A DNA stretch of 64,000 nucleotides from Pseudoxanthomonas jiangsuensis (GCF_010093185.1 NZ_PDWL01000003.1:62001-126000); one strand, 5' to 3'. Positions 35,089-45,546 are shown, counted from the first letter of the stretch. Notes: generated by a model from the letters alone, not told the origin. Numbers and translations are program-made.

Positions 35089-37152
35089 TTACTCCGGCGG
35101 CTGCCGCAGCAGCGGGTTGTCCCAGCCCGGGCGCGGGGCGAAGCGGTCGCCGTGGCGCGCCTGCAGGGTCTTGAGCTTCTCGACCAGGGCGTCGGCGCCT
35201 GCGGCGCGGATGTGCTGGATCGGGCCGCCGCGGAACGGGGCGAAGCCGGTGCCGAAGATCACCCCGGCGTCGAGCAGGTCGGCATCGGCGACCACGCCGT
35301 CGTGCAGGCAGGCCACCGCCTCGTTGAGCAGGGGCAGGATCAGCCGGTCCTCCAGGTCCGAGGGCGCCGCGTAGCCCTGCGGCGCTTCCGGCTTGACCGC
35401 ACGGCCGTCCTTCCAGGCATAGATGCCCTGGCCGTCCTTCTTGCCGCGCTTGCCCGGCTCGACCGTGGCCAGCGCCGCGGGCAGCTGCAGGCCGAGGAAG
35501 GGCGACAGCTCCGCGCCCACGCCCTGGGCCACGTCCAGGCCGACGGTGTCGATCAGCTCGATCGGGCCCATCGGCATGCCGAACCGGACCGCGGCCTTGT
35601 CGATCACCACCCCGGGAATGCCCTCGGCATACGCGGTGGCGGCCTCGAGCATGTATGGGAACAGCACCCGGTTGACCAGGAAGCCCGGGGTGCCGGCCAC
35701 CGGCACCGGGAACTTGTCCAGGGCCTTGCAGAACGCGGCCAGGCGCTGGACCGTCGCCGGGTCCAGGCGGTCGTGCTGGACGATCTCCACCAGCGGCATC
35801 GACGCCACCGGGTTGAAGTAGTGCAGGCCGGCGAACTGCGCCGGGCGGTCGATGTGCTCGCGCAGTTCGTCCAGCGGGATCGAGGAGGTATTGGTGGTCA
35901 GCAAGGCGTCGGGCTTGAGCCGCGGCTCGAGGGTCTCGTACAGGGCGCGCTTGGCCTCGGGGTTCTCGATGATCGCCTCGATCACCAGGTCGGCGGCGGC
36001 CACGCCGTCGCCGGCCAGGTCGCCCTTCAGCCGCGCGGCCACCGCCGGGCGCTTGGCCTCGTCGCGCACCTTCTTGGCGAACAGCGCCTGCGCTCGCTCC
36101 AGGGCGCCATCGATGAAGCGCTGCTCGCGGTCCTGCAGGGTGACCTCGAAGCCCTTGTAGGCCGACCATGCGGCGATGTCGCCACCCATCACCCCGGCGC
36201 CGACCACGTGCACGTGCCTGATCCCGTGATCTTTTCCACCTAGACCCTTCAGCCGTTCGGTCAGGAAGAAGATCCGGATCAGGTTGCGCGCGGTCGCGGT
36301 GCCGGCCAGCTTGACCACGGCGCGGCGCTCGGCGTCCAGGCGCGCCTGGATGCCCTTGCCGCCGGCGCGCTCCCAGGTGGAGATCAGCGCGTACGGCGCC
36401 GGGTACTGGTCCTTCTTCGCCTTGCGCGCGACCTGCTTGGCCATCTGCGGGGCGAGGACCTTGCGCGCCGGCCAGGTGTTGCTCGCCCAGCCCTTGAAGC
36501 GCTGGCCGAACGGCCTTTGCAGCCCCTTCAGCGCCAAAGCCGCGGCCGCGTCCTCCAGCACCGCCGGCTCGGCCAACTTGTCGACCAGGCCGATGCCGCG
36601 CGCGGCCGAGGCCGAGAGCGTGCGCCCGGTCAGCATCATGTCCATTGCCGCCGGCGCGCCGACCAGGCGCGGCAGGCGCGCGCTGCCGCCCCAGCCGGGG
36701 AAGATGCCGAGCTTGGTCTCGGGCAGGCCGATCCGGGTCGAGCCGTGGTTCGACGCCACCCGGTAGTCGCAGGCCAGCGCCAGCTCGGTGCCGCCGCCCA
36801 TGCAGAAGCCGTGGATCGCGGCAACGGTCGGGCAGGGCAGCTCGGCCACCTTCTGGAACACCGCCTGGCCGCGGCGGATGGCGTCGTCGACCGTGCCCTT
36901 GCGGTCGAACTCCTGGAACTCCTTCAGGTCGGCGCCGGCGATGAAGCCCGAGGGCTTGGCCGAGCGGAACACCACGCCCTTCGGTGGATCGATCGCCAGC
37001 CGTTCGACGATGTCGCCCAGCTCGATCAGCACGTCCTGCGAGAGCGCGTTGACCGCCGCGTCCTGGCGGTCCAGCGCCAGCACCACGATGCCGTCCTCGC
37101 GCCGCGCGGCTTGCCAGTGGCTGAATCGGAGTCCGTCGAGGCCTGGAAGCAT
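35089..37152 (-). CDS. Fatty acid oxidation multifunctional protein (enoyl-CoA hydratase / 3-hydroxyacyl-CoA dehydrogenase)
   Basis: 687 residues, FadB/FadJ family. The N-terminal hydratase domain has FIAGADLKEFQEF, GFCMGGGTELALACDYR and ETKLGIFPGWGGSARLP, which carry the oxyanion hole and catalytic glutamates. The NAD-binding loop HVVGAGVMGGDIAAW starts the dehydrogenase, and GLHYFNPVASMPLVEIV holds its catalytic histidine. A second C-terminal helical domain (FGTGFAPFRGGPIQHI) completes the fold. The partner thiolase gene is not adjacent. It is transcribed away from rpoE, with 288 bases between the two starts. Confidence 0.94.
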   Translation of the reverse strand: MLPGLDGLRFSHWQAARREDGIVVLALDRQDAAVNALSQDVLIELGDIVERLAIDPPKGVVFRSAKPSGFIAGADLKEFQEFDRKGTVDDAIRRGQAVFQKVAELPCPTVAAIHGFCMGGGTELALACDYRVASNHGSTRIGLPETKLGIFPGWGGSARLPRLVGAPAAMDMMLTGRTLSASAARGIGLVDKLAEPAVLEDAAAALALKGLQRPFGQRFKGWASNTWPARKVLAPQMAKQVARKAKKDQYPAPYALISTWERAGGKGIQARLDAERRAVVKLAGTATARNLIRIFFLTERLKGLGGKDHGIRHVHVVGAGVMGGDIAAWSAYKGFEVTLQDREQRFIDGALERAQALFAKKVRDEAKRPAVAARLKGDLAGDGVAAADLVIEAIIENPEAKRALYETLEPRLKPDALLTTNTSSIPLDELREHIDRPAQFAGLHYFNPVASMPLVEIVQHDRLDPATVQRLAAFCKALDKFPVPVAGTPGFLVNRVLFPYMLEAATAYAEGIPGVVIDKAAVRFGMPMGPIELIDTVGLDVAQGVGAELSPFLGLQLPAALATVEPGKRGKKDGQGIYAWKDGRAVKPEAPQGYAAPSDLEDRLILPLLNEAVACLHDGVVADADLLDAGVIFGTGFAPFRGGPIQHIRAAGADALVEKLKTLQARHGDRFAPRPGWDNPLLRQPPE

Positions 37153-37369
37153 GGCAGAACCATCCGGTCGTGTATGGAGAGGACGGCTATCATCCCGAGG
37201 TTGTTTCTGCCGCGTCAAATCCCATAACACGGCATGAAGGCGGTTCCGGCGGGGGTGACGCGCGGCAGGGGCGATCCTGCGGGGCCGGCGGTTAAGGTTG
37301 TGCATGGCCCGCGGGCGACCTCCGTCGCCGCGGCGCCACCCATCCGGGAGCGGCCCACGCCAGGCCGCT

Positions 37370-37396
37370 GAACTTTTCCCGGTCGAGGCGGTCACA
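37370..37396 (+). promoter_or_regulatory. Sigma-E type promoter upstream of rpoE
   Basis: GAACTT (37370-37375), a 16-base spacer and TCACA (37392-37396) match the sigma-E consensus GAACTT-N16-TCTGA/TCAAA in -35, spacing and most of the -10. The gene downstream encodes the sigma-E homologue, so autoregulation is expected. It lies about 45 bases before the rpoE ATG. Confidence 0.65.
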
Positions 37397-37440
37397 GGGC
37401 ACGGCCAACACGGCCGGCGCCGACAGGAGTGCGGCCCGGC

Positions 37441-38082
37441 ATGGCCGAAGGAACGCAAGACAAAACGCAGGAGAGTCCGCCCCAGGAGCTGGACCTCGAA
37501 CTGGTCCGCCGCGTGCAGCGTGGCGACAGCGCGGCGTTCGACCTGCTGGTGCGCAAGTACCAGCACCGGATCGTCGGGCTGATCGGGCGCTACGTGTCCG
37601 ACTGGAGCGAGTGCCAGGACGTCGCCCAGGACACGTTCATGCGCGCCTACCGCGCGCTCGGTAACTTCCGCGGCGACTCCCAGTTCTATACATGGCTGCA
37701 CCGGATCGCCGTGAACACCGCCAAGAACCACCTGGTCGCCCACAACCGCCGCCCGCCCACCGACGACATCGACGCCGCCGACGCCGAGCAGTACGACGTC
37801 GGCGCGCGCCTGCGCGACACCGACACCCCCGAGCGCGAGGCCATGCGCGAGGAACTGGAGCGCACGGTGATGAAGGCGGTGGACGCCCTGCCCGAGGAAC
37901 TGCGGACCGCCATCACCCTGCGCGAGGTGGACGGCCTGAGCTACGACGAGATCGCGCAGAAGATGGGCTGCCCGATCGGCACGGTGCGCTCGCGGATCTT
38001 CCGCGCGCGCGATGCGATCGATGCCGAACTTCGGCCGCTGCTCGATGTCCAAAGCGCTACCCGCGAACGGAACCGTCCATGA
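37441..38082 (+). CDS. rpoE: RNA polymerase sigma-E factor
   Basis: 213 residues from ATG 37441; GTG 37429 is possible but lies one base from the AGGAG ribosome site. ECF sigma factor: region 2 is FDLLVRKYQHRIVGLIGRY to SECQDVAQDTFMRAYRAL, and region 4 is LREVDGLSYDEIAQKMGC-PIGTVRSRIFRARDAID. It closely resembles RpoE/AlgU. It directs the envelope-stress regulon. rseA and mucD follow as in Xanthomonas, where this locus controls heat, cadmium and envelope stress. Its stop overlaps the rseA start by four bases. Confidence 0.97.
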   Translation: MAEGTQDKTQESPPQELDLELVRRVQRGDSAAFDLLVRKYQHRIVGLIGRYVSDWSECQDVAQDTFMRAYRALGNFRGDSQFYTWLHRIAVNTAKNHLVAHNRRPPTDDIDAADAEQYDVGARLRDTDTPEREAMREELERTVMKAVDALPEELRTAITLREVDGLSYDEIAQKMGCPIGTVRSRIFRARDAIDAELRPLLDVQSATRERNRP

Positions 38083-39035
38083 GCCAGGATCCCCGCCACG
38101 ACGCCCCCGGCGTCGACCGACTCGAACTCCACCATTGCCAGCAGCTGTCGGCCCTGGTCGACGGCGAACTGGCGCCCGACGAGGCGCGCTTCCTCTGGCG
38201 CCGGCTCGAGCACGACCGCGACCTGGCCGGCCGCTACGAGCGCTGGCAGCTGTGCGGGCAGTTGCTGCGGCGCGAGTCGGTCCTGGTCGCGGCCCCGGAT
38301 TTCAGCGAGCGGGTGGCTGCCGCCCTGCGCCAGGAAGCCGCGCATGCGCTGGCCGCGCCGGCCGCCGCCCACGCCGGCCGCCGCGGCGCCTGGACCCGCT
38401 GGGGCGGTGGCGCCGCCGCGCTGGCCGCCTCGGTCGCGGCCGTGGCCCTGCTGGTCAACCGCCCGCAGGTACCGGAAGCCGGTTACGGCCCGACGGCGCC
38501 GGCACTGGTCGCCGAAGGCGCGCAGCAGGTGCCTGCCGCCGCAGCGCTGATCGCTGATGCAACGCAGGCCGGTCCGGCCGTGGCCCGGGCGGTCGCGCCG
38601 GCGCCCCAGGCCGAAGCCGCCGCGCCGCGTGCGTCCCGGCCGCAGGCGGTAGTGCGCGAGCCGCCGCGCGCGGGGGCGGCGGGCCCCCCCGCGACCGAAA
38701 CCCGCAGGATGCCGGGCACGGCGGTCCCGGCGCAGCCGGATCGCGGTGCGGCGGCTGCGCCCGCCCTGGCGGCAGCGGCCCCGGTGACGACGACCCCGGC
38801 GGCGGCAACGGCCTCCGATCCGTTCGCTTCGGCCGCGCCCCTGCATGCCCGTCCCTGGCCGCGCGCGGCCTTGTCGCAGGCCCAGGCCGCGGGCGGCTAT
38901 ACCGCCAGCTTCGGCCAGAGCGGCCAGGCGCGCACGTTCTATCCGTTCGAACCGCGCCTGCCGGCCCCCGAGGCCGCAGCGGACGCCGCGGAACAGGCGC
39001 CGGCCGACGACGACGCCACCGAGCCGCCGCGCTGA
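38079..39035 (+). CDS. rseA: Anti-sigma-E factor RseA-like protein
   Basis: 318 residues. The N-terminal ~90 residues (HHCQQLSALVDGELAPDEARF, RYERWQLCGQLLR) are the zinc-finger-like anti-sigma domain of the RseA N family. One membrane helix lies at about 109-126 (AAALAASVAAVALLV). The periplasmic part is an Ala/Pro-rich region about 190 residues long without the RseB-binding pattern, ending in a short conserved tail with TFYPFEPRLP. It is much longer than E. coli RseA (216 residues). rseB is absent; mucD follows directly. Confidence 0.88.
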   Translation: MSQDPRHDAPGVDRLELHHCQQLSALVDGELAPDEARFLWRRLEHDRDLAGRYERWQLCGQLLRRESVLVAAPDFSERVAAALRQEAAHALAAPAAAHAGRRGAWTRWGGGAAALAASVAAVALLVNRPQVPEAGYGPTAPALVAEGAQQVPAAAALIADATQAGPAVARAVAPAPQAEAAAPRASRPQAVVREPPRAGAAGPPATETRRMPGTAVPAQPDRGAAAAPALAAAAPVTTTPAAATASDPFASAAPLHARPWPRAALSQAQAAGGYTASFGQSGQARTFYPFEPRLPAPEAAADAAEQAPADDDATEPPR

Positions 39036-39182
39036 GGCGCATGCGCCGGTCCGCGAGGCATCGCCGCCCGCACCCGGGCGGCGGCTTCTGATCATCGCCG
39101 CACCGCATCCCGCCGGCCGTGCCTTCGGCCGCGACGGGCGCGGGCGGTCCTTCCCCCAAGCACGCAACGAGGTCCGCCTCCG

Positions 39183-40697
39183 ATGAACCCACGTGTCCGC
39201 AACCACCTGTTCGCCGCCCTCGCGCTGACCGCGCCGCTGGTCGCCTGCGCCCGCGATCCCCAGGCCGCCGCCCCGCCGTCCCCGGCCGTGGCCGCCGCCC
39301 CGGCGGCGTCGGCCGCGCCGCTGGTCACCGGCCTGCCTGATTTCACCCGTCTGGTCGAGCGGGTCGCGCCGGGCGTGGTCAACATCGAGGCGCGGATCAG
39401 CCCGCGCGCCTCGGCCCGCGGCGGCGAGGAGATCGACGAGGAGCAGATCCCGGAGATCTTCCGCCGCTTCTTCGGTCCCGGTTTCGGCATGCCCAACCAG
39501 CCCGGTCCGAACGCCATGCCGGGGCGCTCGGTCGGCTCGGGCTTCATCATCTCCGACGATGGCTACGTGTTGACCAACCACCACGTGGTCGACGGCGCCG
39601 ACGCGATCACCGTGCGCCTGGACGACCGCCGCGAGCTGCAGGCCAAGCTGGTCGGCAGCGACGAGGCCTACGACGTGGCCGTGCTCAAGCTCGACGCCAG
39701 GGACCTGCCGAGCCTGCGCCTGGGCAATTCGGCCGCGCTCAGGCCCGGGCAGTGGGTGGTGGCGATCGGCTCGCCGCTGGGCCTGGAGCAGTCGGTCACC
39801 GCCGGCATCGTCAGCGCCCTGGGCCGCAGCGGCGGCCGCGGCCAGCAGTACGTGCCGTTCATCCAGACCGACGTGGCGATCAACCGCGGCAATTCCGGCG
39901 GCCCCTTGCTCAACACCTCCGGCGAGGTGGTCGGGATCAACTCGCAGATCCTGAGCAACTCCGGCGGCTACATGGGCGTGAGCTTCGCCATCCCGATCGA
40001 CCTGGCGATGAGCGCGGTGGAGCAGATCAAGAAGACCGGCAAGGTCAGCCGCGGCATGCTCGGGGTGACCATCCAGCCGGTGGACGCGGCCAAGGCCAAG
40101 GCGCTGGGCCTGCCCAGCAGCAGCGGCGCACTGGTCAACAACGTCGAGCCGGACAGCGCCGCGGACAAGGGCGGGATCGAGGTCGGCGACGTGATCACCT
40201 CGGTCAACGGCCAGCCGGTGCACAGCAACGCCGACCTGCCGCCGCTGGTGGGCATGCTGCCGCCGGGCACCAAGGCGAAGATCGGGGTGGTCCGCGACGG
40301 CAAGCCGCGCGAGCTGAGCGTCACCCTGGGCGAGCTGACCACCGACGCGCAGCGCGTGGCCGCCGCAACCGACGACGACGGACGCCCCGCGGCGCCCGCC
40401 TCCAGCGCCGCCCTGCTCGGCCTGCGGGTGGCCGACCTGGACGCGCAGTCGCGGCGCCAGCTGGGCCTGGGCGCGGGCGAGGGCGTGCGCATCACCGGCG
40501 TGGACAGCGCCGAGGCGCGCGAGGCCGGACTGCAGCCGGGCATGGTGGTGCTGAGCGTGGGCCGCACCCCCGTCGGCAGCGTGGCCGCGCTGGAACGCCA
40601 GCTGGCCGGCATCGGCAAGGGCGAGGTGGCCATGCTCCTGGTGCGCACGCCGAACGGCGCCAGCAGCTTCGTCGCCCTGACCGTGGGCGGCGGCTGA
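39183..40697 (+). CDS. mucD: Periplasmic serine endoprotease, DegP/MucD family
   Basis: 504 residues. The signal sequence ends at PLVAC (Cys22), which could be a lipobox or an ordinary cleavage site. The protease triad is His134 in TNHHVVDGA, Asp164 in [10 protein letters not shown] and Ser238 in NRGNSGGPL. Two PDZ domains follow (about 290-375 and 405-500, with [17 protein letters not shown] and [17 protein letters not shown]). It removes misfolded envelope proteins. The third gene of the rpoE-rseA-mucD stress cluster, 147 bases after rseA; those bases hold no other gene. Confidence 0.95.
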   Translation: MNPRVRNHLFAALALTAPLVACARDPQAAAPPSPAVAAAPAASAAPLVTGLPDFTRLVERVAPGVVNIEARISPRASARGGEEIDEEQIPEIFRRFFGPGFGMPNQPGPNAMPGRSVGSGFIISDDGYVLTNHHVVDGADAITVRLDDRRELQAKLVGSDEAYDVAVLKLDARDLPSLRLGNSAALRPGQWVVAIGSPLGLEQSVTAGIVSALGRSGGRGQQYVPFIQTDVAINRGNSGGPLLNTSGEVVGINSQILSNSGGYMGVSFAIPIDLAMSAVEQIKKTGKVSRGMLGVTIQPVDAAKAKALGLPSSSGALVNNVEPDSAADKGGIEVGDVITSVNGQPVHSNADLPPLVGMLPPGTKAKIGVVRDGKPRELSVTLGELTTDAQRVAAATDDDGRPAAPASSAALLGLRVADLDAQSRRQLGLGAGEGVRITGVDSAEAREAGLQPGMVVLSVGRTPVGSVAALERQLAGIGKGEVAMLLVRTPNGASSFVALTVGGG

Positions 40698-40825
40698 GCG
40701 CCCGCGCCGTCCTGGCCAGCCCACCGGCGTCCGGGCCCGCGATCGGCGGGCCCGGCGCGGTGGAGGCCCCCCGGGCGTGCGATAATCCGCCGTTGTCCGA
40801 CGACGGCGCAGAGCGCCGCCCCTAC

Positions 40826-42634
40826 ATGACCTCCGATTCCATGCGGTTCATCCGCAACTTCTCCATCATCGCCCACGTCGACCACGGCAAGTCGACCCTC
40901 GCCGACCGCATCATCCAGCTGTGCGGCGGCCTGGAGGCGCGCGAGATGGAGGCCCAGGTGCTCGACTCCAACCCGATCGAGCGCGAGCGCGGCATCACCA
41001 TCAAGGCCCAGTCCGTCTCGCTGCCGTACAAGGCCAAGGACGGCAACACCTATTTCCTGAACTTCATCGACACCCCCGGACACGTCGACTTCTCCTACGA
41101 GGTCAGCCGCTCGCTGGCCGCCTGCGAGGGCGCCCTGCTGGTGGTCGACGCTGCCCAGGGCGTGGAGGCGCAGTCGGTGGCCAACTGCTACACCGCGGTG
41201 GAGCAGGGCCTGGAGGTGGTGCCGGTCCTCAACAAGATCGACCTGCCCACCGCCGACATCGAGCGGGCCAAGGCCGAGATCGAGGCCGTGATCGGGATCG
41301 ACGCCGAAGACGCGGTCGCGGTCAGCGCCAAGACCGGCCTGAACGTGGACCAGGTGCTCGAGGCCATCGTCCACCGCATTCCGCCGCCGCAGCCGCGCGA
41401 CACCGACAAGCTGCAGGCGCTGATCATCGACTCCTGGTTCGACAACTACCTGGGCGTGGTCTCGCTGGTGCGGGTGATGCAGGGCGAGATCAGGCCCAAG
41501 AGCAAGATCCTGGTGATGTCCACCGGCCGCGCCCACGAGGTCGACAAGGTCGGCGTATTCACCCCCAAGCGCAAGGAACTGCCCGCCCTGCGCGCCGGCG
41601 AGGTGGGCTGGATCACCGCCTCGATCAAGGACGTGCACGGGGCCCCGGTCGGCGACACCCTGACCCTGGCCGGCGACCCGGCGCCCAAGCCCCTGCCGGG
41701 CTTCCAGGAAATGCAGCCGCGGGTGTTCGCCGGCCTGTTCCCGGTCAACGCCGAGGACTACCCGGACCTGCGCGAGGCGCTGGAGAAGCTGCGCCTGAAC
41801 GACGCCGCCCTGCGCTTCGAGCCGGAGAGCTCGGAGGCGATGGGCTTCGGCTTCCGCTGCGGCTTCCTCGGCATGCTGCACATGGAGATCGTGCAGGAAC
41901 GGCTGGAGCGCGAGTACGACCTGGACCTGATCAGCACCGCGCCGACCGTGGTCTACGAGGTGCTGCGCACCGACGGCACGGTCATGCCGCTGGACAACCC
42001 GGCCAAGCTGCCGCAGGCCAACCTGGTGCAGGAAGTCCGCGAGCCGATCATCCGCGCCAACATCCTCACTCCCGAGGCCTACATCGGCAACATCATCAAG
42101 CTGTGCGAGGACAAGCGTGGCGTGCAGATCGGCATCCAGTACCTGGCCAGCCAGGTGCAGATCAGCTACGAGCTGCCGATGGCCGAGGTGGTGCTGGACT
42201 TCTTCGACAAGCTCAAGTCGGTCAGCCGCGGCTACGCCTCGCTGGACTACCACTTCCTGCGCTTCGACGCCGGCCCGTTCGTGCGGGTGGACACCCTGAT
42301 CAACGGCGACCGGGTCGACGCGCTGTCGATCATCGTCCACCGCACCCACGCCGACCGCCGCGGCCGCGAGCTGTGCGAGAAGATGAAGGACCTGATCCCG
42401 CGCCAGCAGTTCGACGTGGCCATCCAGGCCGCGATCGGCTCGCAGATCATCTCCCGCTCCACGGTCAAGGCCCTGCGCAAGAACGTGCTGGCCAAGTGCT
42501 ACGGTGGCGACATCAGCCGCAAGAAGAAGCTCCTCGAGAAGCAGAAGGAGGGCAAGAAGCGGATGAAGCAGGTCGGCCGCGTCGAGATCCCGCAGGAGGC
42601 CTTCCTGGCCGTGCTGCAGGTGGACAGCAAGTGA
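40826..42634 (+). CDS. lepA: Elongation factor 4 (LepA)
   Basis: 602 residues. Translational GTPase: the G1 motif AHVDHGKST comes near residue 16, G2 in [11 protein letters not shown]3 DTPGHVDF and G4 NKIDLP. The LepA-specific C-terminal domain includes [16 protein letters not shown] and ends [22 protein letters not shown] 40826 is used because [11 protein letters not shown] aligns with xanthomonad LepA N-termini; an in-frame TTG at 40793 would add 11 residues. A GATAAT hexamer at 40781 may be a -10. Next is lepB, as in most gammaproteobacteria. Confidence 0.96.
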   Translation: MTSDSMRFIRNFSIIAHVDHGKSTLADRIIQLCGGLEAREMEAQVLDSNPIERERGITIKAQSVSLPYKAKDGNTYFLNFIDTPGHVDFSYEVSRSLAACEGALLVVDAAQGVEAQSVANCYTAVEQGLEVVPVLNKIDLPTADIERAKAEIEAVIGIDAEDAVAVSAKTGLNVDQVLEAIVHRIPPPQPRDTDKLQALIIDSWFDNYLGVVSLVRVMQGEIRPKSKILVMSTGRAHEVDKVGVFTPKRKELPALRAGEVGWITASIKDVHGAPVGDTLTLAGDPAPKPLPGFQEMQPRVFAGLFPVNAEDYPDLREALEKLRLNDAALRFEPESSEAMGFGFRCGFLGMLHMEIVQERLEREYDLDLISTAPTVVYEVLRTDGTVMPLDNPAKLPQANLVQEVREPIIRANILTPEAYIGNIIKLCEDKRGVQIGIQYLASQVQISYELPMAEVVLDFFDKLKSVSRGYASLDYHFLRFDAGPFVRVDTLINGDRVDALSIIVHRTHADRRGRELCEKMKDLIPRQQFDVAIQAAIGSQIISRSTVKALRKNVLAKCYGGDISRKKKLLEKQKEGKKRMKQVGRVEIPQEAFLAVLQVDSK

Positions 42635-42677
42635 CCCCGTTCCAGGCCTCCACCCACTTTCCCCCGAAGGACCCCGA

Positions 42678-43478
42678 ATGAAATGGTTTGAGATCGGCCT
42701 GGTCGTGCTGACCTTCGCCACCGGTATCATCTGGCTCGTCGACCGGCTGTTCTTCGCCAAGCGCCGCGCCGCGTCCGGCGGGTTGCTGGACGAGGAGCCG
42801 GTGGTCGTGGACTACTCCCGGGCGTTCTTCCCGGTGCTGGCGGTGGTGCTGGTGCTGCGCAGCTTCATCGCCGAGCCGTACAAGATCCCGTCCAGCTCGA
42901 TGATGCCCAACCTGCTGATCGGCGACTTCATCCTGGTCAACAAGTTCGCCTACGGCCTGCGCCTGCCGATCAACAACCACAAGTTCCTGTCCCTGGGCGA
43001 GCCGGCCCGCGGCGAGGTGGTGGTGTTCAAGCCGCCGCAGGACCCGGACCAGAACTGGATCAAGCGGGTGGTCGGACTGCCGGGCGACCGCATCGGCTTC
43101 CACGGCGACACCCTGTACGTGAACGGCGAGGCGGTGAAGTACGACCCGATCGGCGAGTACGTGGGCACCGGCCGCGGCGCCGAGATGACTGGCGCGACCC
43201 TGCTGACCGAGCACCTGCCCGGCCGCGACCACCAGGTGCTGGAGTGGATCGACCGCGCCAACCCGGCCGGCCAGGGCGAATGGACGGTGCCGGCGGGCCA
43301 GTATTTCGTCATGGGCGACAATCGTGATAATAGCGAGGACAGCCGGTTCTGGACCCAGACCCACTTCCTCCCGGAGGAGAACCTGCGGGGCAAGGCGTTC
43401 CTGATCTGGCTCAACTGCGAGGGCTGGTTCTGCAAGGGGAGTTTCGATCCGTCGCGGATCGGGACGTCGATCAAGTAA
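42678..43478 (+). CDS. lepB: Signal peptidase I
   Basis: 266 residues. Two N-terminal membrane helices (about 5-25 and 50-64) place the catalytic domain in the periplasm. The nucleophile is Ser74 in IPSSSMMPNL and the general base Lys129 in IKRVVGLPGD. MGDNRDNSEDSRFW is the conserved box E. It removes signal peptides from exported proteins such as those encoded nearby (mucD, amiC). It lies 43 bases after lepA. Confidence 0.96.
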   Translation: MKWFEIGLVVLTFATGIIWLVDRLFFAKRRAASGGLLDEEPVVVDYSRAFFPVLAVVLVLRSFIAEPYKIPSSSMMPNLLIGDFILVNKFAYGLRLPINNHKFLSLGEPARGEVVVFKPPQDPDQNWIKRVVGLPGDRIGFHGDTLYVNGEAVKYDPIGEYVGTGRGAEMTGATLLTEHLPGRDHQVLEWIDRANPAGQGEWTVPAGQYFVMGDNRDNSEDSRFWTQTHFLPEENLRGKAFLIWLNCEGWFCKGSFDPSRIGTSIK

Positions 43479-43508
43479 GGGCGCGCGGCGCCCGCAAGGG
43501 GAATGGCA

Positions 43509-43889
43509 ATGAAGCGCAAGCAAGGCGGTCTGAGCCTGGTGGGTTTCCTGGTCGTGCTGGCGGTGGTCGGCTTCGCCGCCTACATCGGCATGAAGCTGTT
43601 CCCGATGTACCAGGAGTACTACTCGGTGCGCACGGCCCTGAAGAGCCTGTCCAACGAGCCCGGCGTGGGCGACATGGACCCGGCGCGGATCCAGGACCTG
43701 TTCTTCCGCAAGCTGTACATCAGTTACTCGGAGAACGTGAAGCCGCAGAACGTGAAGTTCGAGCGCACCGACGGCGGCTGGAAGATGCGGGTGTTCTACG
43801 AGGTGCGCAAGCCGCTGGTCGGCAACCTGGACGTGGTCGGCAACTTCGACACCACCCAGAACCTGACGCGGCATGGTGGCGGGGACTGA
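43509..43889 (+). CDS. DUF4845 inner membrane protein
   Basis: 126 residues from ATG 43509, chosen over ATG 43503 because AGGGG then sits seven bases upstream. An N-terminal prepilin-like segment ([24 protein letters not shown]) forms one membrane helix. [14 protein letters not shown] and [17 protein letters not shown] are DUF4845 features. The family is regularly found between lepB and rnc; its function is unknown. Its last 17 bases overlap the rnc start. Confidence 0.85.
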   Translation: MKRKQGGLSLVGFLVVLAVVGFAAYIGMKLFPMYQEYYSVRTALKSLSNEPGVGDMDPARIQDLFFRKLYISYSENVKPQNVKFERTDGGWKMRVFYEVRKPLVGNLDVVGNFDTTQNLTRHGGGD

Positions 43890-44568
43890 CCGCGCCGTGG
43901 TGCGCGACCGGATCGGCCACGCCTTCGCCGATCCGGCGCTGCTGGCGCAGGCGCTGACCCATCGCAGCGCCGGCGCCCCGCACAACGAACGCCTGGAGTT
44001 CCTCGGCGACGGGGTGGTCAACCTGATCGCCGCCGAGGCCCTGTACCAGCGCTGGCCCAAGGCCGACGAGGGCGTGCTCACCCGCGCCCGCGCCGAGCTG
44101 GTGCGCGAGGCCTCGCTGGCCGCGATCGCCCGCGGCCTGGAACTGGGCGAGCGCCTGACCCTGGGCCCGGGCGAGCTGAAGTCCGGCGGCTTCCGCCGCG
44201 ACTCGATCCTGGCCGACGCGCTGGAGGCGGTGGTCGCGGCGATCTACCTGGACGCCGGCTACGAAGGCTGCCGCAAGGTGGTCCTGCCGTGGTTCGAGCA
44301 GGCCCTGGCGGCCCTGCCGGTCGGCAGGCCGGAGAAGGACGCCAAGACCCGGCTGCAGGAATGGCTGCAGGCCCGGCAGCTGCCGCGTCCGGCCTACGAA
44401 CTGGTTTCCGAGTCCGGGGAGGAGCACGCCAAGCTGTTCCTGGCCCGGTGTACCCTGAGCGAGCCCGCGGTCGAGGCCGAGGGCCAGGGCACCTCGCGCC
44501 GGCTGGCCGAACAGGCGGCCGCGGCGGCGGTGCTGGACCGGCTCGAGCCCGCGTCCCGCCACTCCTGA
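43873..44568 (+). CDS. rnc: Ribonuclease III
   Basis: 231 residues from ATG 43873, overlapping the preceding gene by 17 bases. The catalytic signature is [13 protein letters not shown], with Glu42 and Asp46; the last position of the usual [10 protein letters not shown] is Gly47 here. The second acidic pair is Asp115 and Glu118 in [17 protein letters not shown]-terminal dsRNA-binding domain starts near residue 155 ([15 protein letters not shown]). It processes rRNA precursors and other duplex RNA. era follows within 13 bases, the classic rnc-era-recO order. Confidence 0.96.
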   Translation: MVAGTDRAVVRDRIGHAFADPALLAQALTHRSAGAPHNERLEFLGDGVVNLIAAEALYQRWPKADEGVLTRARAELVREASLAAIARGLELGERLTLGPGELKSGGFRRDSILADALEAVVAAIYLDAGYEGCRKVVLPWFEQALAALPVGRPEKDAKTRLQEWLQARQLPRPAYELVSESGEEHAKLFLARCTLSEPAVEAEGQGTSRRLAEQAAAAAVLDRLEPASRHS

Positions 44569-44581
44569 GCAGCATGACGAA

Positions 44582-45520
44582 GTGAATTCCGAACCCATCC
44601 AAGAATCCCACCGCTGCGGCAGCGTCGCCGTGGTCGGCCGCCCGAACGTGGGCAAGTCCACCCTGGTCAACGCCCTGGTCGGGGCCAAGGTCAGCATCGT
44701 CTCCAGCCGGCCGCAGACCACCCGCCACCGGCTGCTGGGCATCGCCACGGTCGAGGGCGGCCAGCTCCTGATGGTCGACACCCCCGGGCTGCACCGCGAA
44801 CAGGGCAAGTTCAAGGCCTCGGCGATGAGCCGGGTGATGAACCGCGCCGTGCGCGGCACGGTCGAGGACGTGGACGCGGCGATGATGGTGGTCGAGGCCG
44901 GGCGCTGGGACGAGGAGGACACCCTGGTGTTCCGGGTCCTGCACGACGCCGGCATCCCGGTGGTGCTGGTGGTCAACAAGGTCGACCGGCTCAAGGACAA
45001 GGCCGCGTTGCTGCCGTTCCTGGCCCAGGTCAGCGAAGGCCGCGAGTTCGCCGCGATCCACCCGGTCTCCGCGCTCAAGCGCAAGGGCCTGGAATCGCTG
45101 GTGCGCGATCTGCTGCGGCTGGTCCCCGAGGCGCCGCCGGCCTACGAGGAGGACGAGATCACCGACCGCAGCCAGCGCTTCCTGGCCGGCGAGCTGGTGC
45201 GCGAGCAGCTGATGCGCCAGCTCGGCGACGAGCTGCCGTACGCGGCCACGGTGGAGATCGAGCGCTTCGCGGTGGACACCAGCCAGCGCCAGGGCCCGCT
45301 GCTGCGGATCGGCGCGGTGATCTGGGTCGAGCGCGAAGGCCAGAAGCCGATCGTGATCGGCAAGTCCGGCGCGCGCCTGCGCGAGATCGGCAGCAAGGCC
45401 CGGCAGCAGATGGAGCGGCTGTTCGGCAACAAGGTGTTCCTGGAGACCTGGGTGCGGGTGCGCGAAGGCTGGTCCGACGACGAGGCCGCGCTGAAGGCCT
45501 TCGGCTACGGCGATTCCTGA
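44582..45520 (+). CDS. era: GTPase Era
   Basis: 312 residues from GTG 44582. G1 is GRPNVGKST (19-27), G2 in [14 protein letters not shown]3 DTPGLH and G4 NKVDRL. The C-terminal KH domain carries [25 protein letters not shown]. It binds the 3' end of 16S rRNA during 30S assembly. It lies between rnc and recO with short spacers and probably shares their transcript. Confidence 0.96.
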   Translation: MNSEPIQESHRCGSVAVVGRPNVGKSTLVNALVGAKVSIVSSRPQTTRHRLLGIATVEGGQLLMVDTPGLHREQGKFKASAMSRVMNRAVRGTVEDVDAAMMVVEAGRWDEEDTLVFRVLHDAGIPVVLVVNKVDRLKDKAALLPFLAQVSEGREFAAIHPVSALKRKGLESLVRDLLRLVPEAPPAYEEDEITDRSQRFLAGELVREQLMRQLGDELPYAATVEIERFAVDTSQRQGPLLRIGAVIWVEREGQKPIVIGKSGARLREIGSKARQQMERLFGNKVFLETWVRVREGWSDDEAALKAFGYGDS

Positions 45521-45546
45521 CCGCGGCGTGGCCGCGCGGGGCTGAC

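Noticed and set aside
40793..40825. TTG at 40793 as a leaderless lepA start, six bases after GATAAT
   Set aside because: In frame and tempting given the similar pattern elsewhere, but the extra 11 residues have no counterpart in LepA proteins, while ATG 40826 aligns with xanthomonad N-termini.
39968..42760. A 930-codon open frame on the minus strand covering lepA and the end of mucD
   Set aside because: It mirrors the codons of two clearly conserved plus-strand genes. In very GC-rich DNA the antisense frames rarely hit stop codons. The translation is low-complexity His/Gln/Arg/Ala-rich without any family motif.
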